Source: Tribonema minus (lineage: Eukaryota; Sar; Xanthophyceae; Tribonematales; Tribonemataceae). Taken from it: DNA of 64,000 nt. A program made the translations under genes and the position numbers. The notes beneath the pieces are model-generated. The model was not told the origin of the DNA. It did no database searches and worked only from the letters and a program-made list of their open reading frames with translations. Of this stretch, positions 59,141 through 64,000 are shown piece after piece; the stretch's first letter is position 1, and the number at the start of each line of letters is the position of its first letter. The stretch covers positions 62,001 through 126,000 of the forward strand of contig JAFCMP010000532.1 in NCBI GenBank assembly GCA_017506865.1. Reading direction: 5' to 3'.

Positions 59141-60766
59141 CCAAAAGCGGGGGCGGCAGCAGCAGCAGCAGCAGCAGCAGCCGCAGCAGCAGCAGCACCA
59201 AGAGCAGGGGCAGCAGCAGCAGCAGCCGTTGCATGTATTCAGTGCGGCGGCGCCTCAGCAGCAGCAGCAAGCGCGTCGCGTCAGTGCTCGTGGAGCTGGG
59301 CAGCGCAAGTCCGGGAGCCGCCATGGAGGCCGAGCGCAGCAGGCTTCAACGACCAACGCTACAGCAACTTCGACCATGCACGCGCTGCCCCCCTCGGCAC
59401 TGCCTTCAGCACTGCCTTCAGCAGCGCCTTCGACGGCAACGTCAGCGGCAGCAGCAGCGGCAGCAGCGGCGGCGGCCGCGCCGGCAAGCGCGGCGCCATC
59501 CACGGTGCCTGCGACCTCAGCGCCTGCTACATCAGCGGCTATGGCTTTGGTGCATCATCGCCTGCTACATCAGCGGCTATGGCTTTGGTGGCTGCATTCA
59601 GTAGTAGCTCCGACAGCGAAGGTGCCTCCAGTGCTCAGCAGCAGCGTCGGCAAGTGCGCCCTCGTCTCCGGCAGCAGCCAAACACCGCCGCGCCCGCGCC
59701 AGTCAGCGCGGCACCTTCCATGCCATCTGTCACCCCAGTGCCTGGCACGGCGGCGGCGGCGGCAGCAGCGGCGGCAGCGGCAGCGGCAGCGGTGGCGCCA
59801 TCCATGCCGTCTGTCGCCCCGGTGCCTGGCACGGCGGCGGCGGCGGCAGCAGCGGCGGCAGCGGCGGCGGCGGCGGCACCGACAGTGCCCAGCTTCACTG
59901 GAAGCTCTCGCAGTGCAGCGGGGGCCTCCTCCGTCGCGCAGCAGGGTCCGCCACGCGCGCGCCTGAAGCAGCGAGCGGCAGCCGTAACGCCGCATGCAGC
60001 AGCCAGCGCCAGCAGCACTCGCCAGGCGGCGGCGCCCACGCCGGTGGCGCCAGCAGCAGCAGCTGCGGCGTTTGGCGCTCGGCGACCAGCGAGCGCCGGC
60101 TTTGCGGCTGCGGCGCCAGCAGGCGGAGCGCGCGCGCAGTCGAATATCGTCAGCGACGACAGCGCAGACTCATCCGGTATGGACACGGACACCATGCGCC
60201 CGTCCAAGCGTGCGGTGCGCGCACGGAGCGGCGCCGCTACTGCTGCTGCGAGCTCCGATCAGCAGCGCGCGACTGCAGGGACGCCTCACGCAGCAGCTGG
60301 CGCTGCCATCAACTCTCAGTAGCCGGCGGCCACGCGCGGCAGCGGCGGCGGCGGCGGCGCGCTGCACCCGGGGGTGCGGCTGTGGATGGGCAGCGCCGCC
60401 GCCGCCGCCCCCGGCTCGTTCACGTGGCTGTTCCAGCCGATGATCCTGGACGCCATCGGCGAGAACGAGGGACTGCCGCGCCCGCGCGGCGTGCGCGCGG
60501 AGGGGTGGTGGGCGTTCGTCGAGGCGTACGCGCGCGCGTTCGCGCACAACAACATCGGGCGCGCGGACCTCATCTTCGCCGACACCGCTGCGCAGCACCC
60601 GCCCCTGCGCGAGGACGTTCAAGCGCGGCTCATGGCGATGTCGCGCGAGCACCACACCGCGCTGCTCGCGTACGCCGCGCGCGCGCGCAACGCCATGACC
60701 GACCCCACCCGGCGCGCGCAGCCGCCGCTGCGGCTCTCGCTGGACCTTAGCACCTACCGGTGCTGA
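32222..60766 (+). CDS. Giant gene: membrane half plus four degenerate DEAD-box-like modules
   Basis: Thirty-three exons join without any phase conflict from 32,222 to 58,276. A last exon or exons run to the TGA at 60,764-60,766. The coding sum is about 7.4 kb to 58,276 and up to ~9 kb in total, or 2,450-3,000 residues. All introns are GT-AG except one GC-AG. Part 1 (32,222-40,676) encodes alanine-rich hydrophobic helices. Part 2 (41,974-58,276) is a five-exon module repeated four times, each copy resembling the first RecA domain of an eIF4A/DEAD-box helicase with all ATPase motifs lost. Part 3 (59,049-60,766) is Q/A-rich and ends in an unrecognised domain. The 5' end is uncertain: 32,222 follows a good acceptor (pyrimidine tract, ttgtag), while ATG 32,257 is an alternative start. 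One module has a frameshift. Splitting into two or more genes remains possible, but the phase continuity argues for one. Confidence 0.6.
33071..33403 (+). repeat. Three 111-bp coding repeats (37 residues each)
   Basis: Inside the second exon the peptide pattern AQRSIRAA, then TTTSARRAAA, recurs with starts at 33,071, 33,182 and 33,293. The repeats keep frame and are alanine/arginine-rich, so they are a coding expansion of an amphipathic helix. Confidence 0.75.
38039..39173 (+). repeat. Intron with degenerate internal repeats
   Basis: The intron opens with a (CTG)n run at 38,044-38,085. A second, exon-end-like copy GCGCTGCGAGGATGGTGAGTG lies at about 38,218-38,238, including its own pseudo-donor. 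Elements resembling GCGCGTTGGCACGTGGCAG recur near 38,130, 38,310, 38,428, 38,550 and 38,660. Confidence 0.6.
41160..41973 (+). repeat. Intronic minisatellite that repeats a splice acceptor
   Basis: About eight ~100-bp units, arranged in a ~298-bp three-unit higher-order pattern, end directly at an exon. Each carries a version of CCCTGTCTGACCGCAGCGCC, at about 41,264, 41,367, 41,475, 41,560, 41,665, 41,775, 41,859 and 41,963. The last copy supplies the acceptor of exon 41,974. Confidence 0.8.
41974..46107 (+). CDS. Module A: degenerate DEAD-box RecA1-like domain (five exons)
   Basis: Exons are 41,974-42,229; 42,994-43,255; 44,210-44,287; 44,922-45,082; 45,984-46,107 (entry/exit phases 1-2, 2-0, 0-0, 0-2, 2-0). 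A proline run and a tryptophan-rich stretch lead in. Compared with eIF4A, HIVLAGSDPQG stands where the P-loop DVIAQAQSGTGKT belongs, and LQVLFVASGDG stands at motif Ia (ALVLAPTREL). AHVVVGSALM stands at motif Ib (HIIVGTPGR), TLVIHRLDNA at motif II (FVLDEADE), and RTAVTAQCWHEQ at motif III (VVLLSATMP). The spacing between them matches. None of the catalytic residues (GKT, DEAD, SAT) is kept, so ATPase activity is not expected. The donor of exon 2 could also be 43,262. This is the most diverged of the four modules. Confidence 0.6.
43417..43740. repeat. Inverted repeat of a duplicated exon fragment in an intron
   Basis: The end of the preceding exon (LQVLFVASGDG, then LRKLRRAWPA) is copied directly at 43,417-43,560 and again in reverse at about 43,590-43,740. 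The arms meet at about 43,565-43,575 around CTCGAG and share GGGCACGGCCGCTTGCTCCTC. The transcript could fold into a hairpin of about 150 bp. Confidence 0.8.
44533..44598. repeat. Interstitial telomere-type repeat (CCCTAA)n
   Basis: About ten near-perfect CCCTAA units lie in the module A intron between exons 3 and 4. Shorter pieces lie at 45,531-45,552 and 45,739-45,770. Exons on both sides exclude a chromosome end here. Confidence 0.85.
46335..50186 (+). CDS. Module B: degenerate DEAD-box RecA1-like domain (five exons)
   Basis: Exons are 46,335-46,912; 47,357-47,630; 48,502-48,576; 49,045-49,175; 50,063-50,186 (phases 0-2, 2-0, 0-0, 0-2, 2-0). Exon 1 starts with a Pro/Ala-rich linker of ~140 residues (poly-Ala runs), then AAARRSVQRPEVEWKYES. 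The fold-equivalent segments are QPQVLVVAVEEEV (motif Ia position), TQHVVVGTCYE (Ib), VAMLVVASADKVL (II) and GLSLLACCGVL (III). They keep the hydrophobic strands of the RecA core but not the catalytic residues. Exon 3 (75 nt), exon 4 (131 nt) and exon 5 (124 nt) have the same length as, or nearly that of, their counterparts in the other modules. The poly-Ala linker suggests the domains are beads on a flexible string. Confidence 0.62.
46913..46990 (+). repeat. (TG)n and G-run at the module B exon 1 donor
   Basis: The donor gtgcgtgt grades directly into a (TG)n microsatellite and then a 12-G run. The same layout occurs at 51,034-51,118 and 55,705-55,797 in modules C and D. Confidence 0.8.
47660..47930 (+). 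repeat. Degenerate TTAGGG-type repeat in the module B intron
   Basis: GGGTTAGGGTTGGGATTAGGG-like text with many variants lies just after exon 2 of the module, the same place as in modules C and D. Confidence 0.75.
50759..54082 (+). CDS. Module C: degenerate DEAD-box RecA1-like domain, with a frameshift
   Basis: Exons are 50,759-51,033; 51,439-51,767; 52,594-52,668; 52,997-53,127; 53,953-54,082. The 5' border of exon 1 could instead be 50,789. Segments equivalent to helicase motifs are ENLVLAEAPPATAEPT (P-loop position), TQVLVVTTVAEQ (Ia), TQHIVVGTYSQ (Ib), STLVVMETAGLL (II) and LCVLACYRRNEP (III). As written, exon 2 leaves the module frame near 51,714 (CTCAAAG). From there the frame one base over reads TLGEMVDITHAGAPALT, which matches module D and restores the expected phase-0 exit. 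This looks like a single-base insertion, an error in the sequence, or an undetected splice. The exon lengths 75 and 131 are identical to those in modules B and D. Confidence 0.6.
51788..52360 (+). repeat. TTAGGG-rich higher-order repeat in the module C intron
   Basis: Four units of about 128-137 bp start near 51,800, 51,928, 52,062 and 52,199. Each contains GTGAGCAGCA-GACTAG, TTAGGG variants and GGGGAGCTGCGC. The unit includes text from just after the exon 2 donor, so the splice-site neighbourhood itself was amplified. Confidence 0.8.
54845..58276 (+). CDS. Module D: degenerate DEAD-box RecA1-like domain with long linker
   Basis: Exons are 54,845-55,704; 56,179-56,497; 56,904-56,978; 57,287-57,417; 58,156-58,276 (phases 0-2, 2-0, 0-0, 0-2, 2-0). 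Exon 1 begins with a ~190-residue disordered Pro/Ala/Lys linker and an alanine run, then RRSGDRPESKWAEEHMGD. Helicase-like positions are QLRAALLAGGIL (the Q-motif neighbourhood, CPVTNKYQ), DNLVLADAPVAMAEAT (P-loop position), PQVLVVVSRFALRQ (Ia), TQHVVVGTCDE (Ib), GMLVLFNANRVL (II) and RCVLVCCKTLTD (III). It is the cleanest copy: the whole module is open and all borders are consensus. Introns after exons 1 and 2 closely resemble those of module C, so C and D are the youngest pair. Confidence 0.65.
56547..56640 (+). repeat. TTAGGG-type repeat in the module D intron
   Basis: GGTTAGGGTTAGGGTTAGGG and variants lie just after exon 2, homologous in position to the arrays of modules B and C but much shorter. 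Confidence 0.8.
59049..60766 (+). CDS. 3' end of the giant gene: Q/A-rich region and C-terminal domain
   Basis: The acceptor tgccacag at 59,048 fits the phase-0 exit of module D and opens a glutamine-rich frame. The same DNA read in another frame gives long alanine runs and is open from 58,982 to a TAG at 60,320-60,322. That second frame includes SNIVSDDSADSSGMD and a basic patch RPSKRAVRARS, possibly a nuclear signal. After the TAG, this alanine frame continues without a stop to 60,766. There it encodes a compact, non-repetitive domain (SFTWLFQPMILDAIGE, then WWAFVEAYARAFAHNN, then REHHTALLAYAARARN). A phase-2 acceptor at 60,342 (gcgcggcag) would skip the TAG. The internal splicing is therefore unresolved, but the C-terminal ~135 residues are convincing. 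No family is recognised. Confidence 0.5.
59096..59290 (+). repeat. (CAG)n trinucleotide tracts
   Basis: Several CAG/GCA runs of up to 12 units are interrupted by CACCAAAAGC and similar. They are translatable as poly-Q, poly-A or poly-S depending on frame. Shorter GGCAGC runs recur at 59,750-59,880. Confidence 0.85.
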
Positions 60767-62929
60767 GGCGGCGGCGGCGGCGGCACGCGTGCTGCGCTGG
60801 GGGGGGGACTGGCTGCTGGCGCCGCTGAGCACTGCCGCAGCACTGCCTGCTGGCGGCGGTGTGACGCGGCGCGCGCCGTCCTGCCCCCTGGGGCTGCAGC
60901 TGGAGATGGGCAGGGGGTTTTGTATGCAGACCACAACACGAGCGGAGGTACGAGCGCGCATGTGCATGGGCAGGATCGTGTCATGTGGTACAAAGGTGTG
61001 GTTTGACGCGACTACATACCTGATTCAAAAGCGTTGGTATGAACGACTTCAGCTCAAACGGCGACGCGCAGCATCAAGCGAATGGTACAAGCATCAACCG
61101 CGTTTAGAAGTTACCAGCAGCGCTGTCGTCTGGCATGCGCCCCCGCGTGACAAGTCACCCCTGCGAGAACAGTATTATGAGGCGGCAGGGCAGCCGTCGT
61201 GCATCAGACATTGCTCCGCTGACACCACTATGGGGTGCTCATGCAGGACGCGTCAATCCCCACTCAGCACAGCGCTCAAATATGTGGCGTGCCCACCCAC
61301 TATTAACTTCTTGAAGCAATGTCCTGATGTCATATGCAGGGACGGTAATCCATGACTTCAGCACTGGACCTAACTGTGGAAGTGCTGACACGCGCCGTGC
61401 AGGATAATATCAACGCCTGGGAGAGCAGCTGGACCGGCTGCTGACGCCGCCGAGCACTGCTGCAACACAGCCTGCAGGCGGCGGTGTGAGGCGGTGCGCG
61501 CTGTTCGGCCGCCAATGGCACCTGTACATTATCGAATCCGCCATATCAGGAGGTACGTGTGTGCGCGTCAGTACGTTTGAAGTACGCGTACGCTGGTGTG
61601 TGCGAGCTCGAGTGCATGTGCGTACGTGTGTATGCCGCCCCCGTGTGTGTCGTGTTACTGACACGTGTATGTATGCATGCATCAGTAACTGGGCGTTGCG
61701 TGGCCGGCGGTGACTGGCAAACGGTCTGCTCAGAATGCAGGTCTGCCACCGACGTTCGTCGACACAAGTGCTGGTGCCACAGCACCGCGCGACATGATGC
61801 TGGTGGTGCGGACAATGACTAGCGTGTGGGAGACACAGGAGCGATATTGACTTGCATGTTATCCTTCAACAGCCATCAGCCGCAATGCCGTGAAATCCAA
61901 TGATATCTGGAGGATGTGACGGAGTTTTGCATAGGACCTTCTCCACTGACAGCAGAGACAGGGCGGGTGCACGCAGAGGAGGATGTGTGAATACCGTCTT
62001 CAACTGCAGCACTGTGTAGCTGAGGCCGCGCTTGTTACTGTAGCATGGCCGGTCCTGACCTCGTGTACGCCGTTCCCTTGTCACGCAGGAGCTGCTGCGT
62101 CAACCAGATTACGGTGCGGCGGCGACGACGGCAACGACTAGTCTAGTACTGCATGACAAAAAATGGAAGCCCTGCTCCCATAGTCTAGGAGGGGCGGGTT
62201 TCAACAAAACAAAAAAGGGGTAGGGGTATCTGGTACCATCGTGACAGTGAGTGTTGCAAACGGGAGTAGGCGGCTTGCGATGCAGGACAGACACTGCGTC
62301 AGTCGCTGAGGGTACGGGGGTTAGGTAGGTGGACCCCCACGGGTTGAGGGGGGCCAGTTGCAGTTGCGGAGTCTGCTGCGACGGCCCCGAGCGTTTGCGA
62401 TACCTTCACTATGAGGCCGTCATGATCGGGGGGGGTACAGGGGATGGGGGGGGGGGGGGGGGGGAGTCAGGAGGTTTGCTGGCACTGGGTGCCTAGGAGG
62501 GCGCCAGTAATTGCGTCGCTTGGCCATGGCGGAGCGCTGTGGCTTGCAGCAGTGCTCAGCACGGCATGGGTCAGTTCAGGGGAGATACAGTTTGGCACAG
62601 CAGCATTAAAGCCGGCAGGGTCAGGGGGAGTTTTGACGCTGAGCATTGAGGTATGACCACCAGGAAATGAGATGGGGGGAGGAAGGATGGGGGCAGGGGA
62701 GAGCAGGGAAGGTACATGAAAGCAGAGGCGGCACACAGATGCATAAAACGGCGTGGTGTAGCCAAGACAGAAAGAAAAGCTTCATCAGTTGAGTCGACGG
62801 AGATGGTGTCTAAACAGGTGACCGCCTGCATACCAGCAAACAAGGGGGTACATCAGGCGGTTCGAGGGGAGGTGCAAAGTGGCCGGCAGCGGCCGTCTGC
62901 TGGCCATCGGCACGTCTATGTGCATAGAT

Positions 62930-63960
62930 AGAGTAGCAGGTTTCAACGGCACCAGCAATCAAGGTGTACGTAGTGCAACGACAGCATCTTGTACATAGAG
63001 TAGCAGTTCCCAACGGCACCAGCAACTAGATAGACTTAGAGCATAAACAGCAACAAGATGTACAGCAAAGAGCACCAGCGACGAGGGCGGCAGAACTTGT
63101 CAACAGTACACACGCTCTTCACGGAAGACGACAAGTCACGGCACAAAGAGGGCTACTTCGAGCGATCAAAGCAGGTCAGTACGCAGCCACATTGCTCTGT
63201 GTGCGAGTAGCCTCAAAGCGCATGTGCCTTTTGACAAGCTGTTGCTGGGGAGGGGGCATGAGCAAAAAGTGAAGTTGTGTACCTCATGTGTGACATACCT
63301 GCTGCAGACCACCCATTTATATTCGTTCATTCACTCACTGCAGGTGGCTTTGATGTTTACCACATTGTGTCGAATTGCTCCGGTCCCTTTGGCCAGCGCA
63401 ATTACATAGTTGAAGTAGCTGCATGCACCACGTAAAAACCACTTTGTTGTGGTCAATATGCGCAGTGCAGCCTGCTTGCAGGTGAAGGTTGCAGGCATGA
63501 GCTATACGCCCGTCTGAAGCCACTCTCAGGGTCAGCTGAGCACTGAGTAGCTACTGTAGGTATGTATATGCTCGAACAAGGAGATGTACAAACAGCACCG
63601 TCTCTCAATAATGTCCACGTTTGCACTCTGCCTGTTGGCTGTACACTCTCTGCACGACATTCATCGTGTTAGAGCATCAGCAACGAGGGCGGCAGCTTTC
63701 TGCGCCAGCACATCAATTCATCAAGGAGCACATCAAGTTACAACATTAAGTGGGCCATTTCGAGCAGTCAAAACACGTGTGTGTGAAGCCACAGTGCCCC
63801 GTGTATCAGCAGTTTGAAAGCATTTGTGCGCACAAGCTCCGGCTGATGTGCTTCAGTCAAATGTGAAGATGTGTACTTCCAGGTACTTCATGTGTGACTA
63901 TCCATTCATTCATTTTAAATCATTCAAGTATCCAGTCATTTATGCATTCGGCTTGCTCAC
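62930..63960. repeat. Diverged tandem duplication, ~600 bp apart
   Basis: AGCACCAGCGACGAGGGCGG (near 63,082) pairs with a near match at 63,672. The texts around TACTTCGAGCGATCAAAGCAG and CATTTCGAGCAGTCAAAACA also pair. A smaller 63-bp doublet (AGAGTAGCAG, then AACGGCACCAGCAA) lies at 62,933-63,030. Confidence 0.55.
63058..63174 (+). CDS. Possible first exon of a gene (39 codons)
   Basis: ATG at 63,058 opens MYSKEHQRRGRQNLS, then FTEDDKSRHKEGYFERSKQ, up to a gtcagt donor at 63,175. An acceptor at about 63,343 (ctcactgcag) could lead to either of two short frames. A diverged copy of this segment lies at about 63,665-63,790, where the peptide frame is interrupted. This is a weak gene call that rests on charge composition and one splice donor. 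Confidence 0.25.
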
Positions 63961-64000
63961 TGCACCCGCACCTTTGCATAAGTCCTCAAAGGTTACTCTG

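Larger units (their letters stand above)
60767..64000. other. Gene-poor 3' flank
   Basis: Two related ~70-bp blocks with GCTGCTG, GAGCACTGC, CAGGCGGCGGTGTGA lie at about 60,806 and 61,434. A 20-base G run lies at 62,440-62,465. Open frames at 60,789-61,355 and elsewhere have no recognisable domain. The duplicated, exon-like pieces after 62,930 are listed separately. Confidence 0.45.

Noticed and set aside
60320-60322. Reassigned TAG codon
   Set aside because: Other genes here use ordinary stops, and a nearby acceptor at 60,342 can explain the frame without a code change.
1-64000. tRNA, rRNA, riboswitch or CRISPR features
   Set aside because: No cloverleaf, rRNA core or spacer-repeat pattern was recognised by eye. 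A dedicated tRNA scan would be needed to exclude single tRNAs.

Overview
This is a eukaryotic nuclear window, most likely from a unicellular alga or another protist. Genes carry many GT-AG introns, mostly about 0.3 to 1.5 kb. Exons are GC- and alanine-rich and sit in less GC-rich introns. There are no operons, ribosome binding sites or CRISPR arrays, and I recognised no tRNA or rRNA gene. TTAGGG-type interstitial repeats fit a haptophyte, a stramenopile or another lineage with that telomere better than a plant-type TTTAGGG lineage. I cannot name the species. All gene structures below were read by eye from splice signals, reading phase and internal homology.

Layout. 1-819 (-): the last visible exons of a gene running off the left edge. 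About 1.2-11 kb: a repeat and fossil-retroelement zone. It holds an array of ~444-bp units, interrupted by a Copia-type gag insert and then by a 5.3-kb LTR element that shows no pol gene. 14.1-18.7 kb (+): a three-exon PAS plus MAP3K-like protein kinase with all catalytic residues present. 20.4-23.9 kb (-): two tandemly duplicated F-box/ankyrin-type repeat genes, one intact and one broken by two small deletions. 24-28.4 kb: no gene I can support.

28.4-60.8 kb (+) is the striking part. A short gene, or 5' portion, of membrane-segment exons (28,417-30,590) is followed by a gene whose exons join in consistent phase from 32,222 to 58,276 and probably end at 60,766. Its first half encodes many alanine-rich hydrophobic segments. 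Its second half is four tandem copies of a five-exon module. By motif order and spacing, each module looks like the first RecA domain of a DEAD-box (eIF4A-like) helicase, but with the Walker A, DEAD and SAT motifs all replaced. A poly-Q/poly-A low-complexity region and an unrecognised ~140-residue C-terminal domain follow. If transcribed as one unit, it would encode a membrane protein of roughly 2,500-3,000 residues carrying an array of ATPase-dead helicase folds. Its introns hold telomere-like repeats, an inverted repeat of a duplicated exon, and a minisatellite that repeats a splice acceptor.

60.8-64 kb has only duplicated fragments and one exon-like piece.
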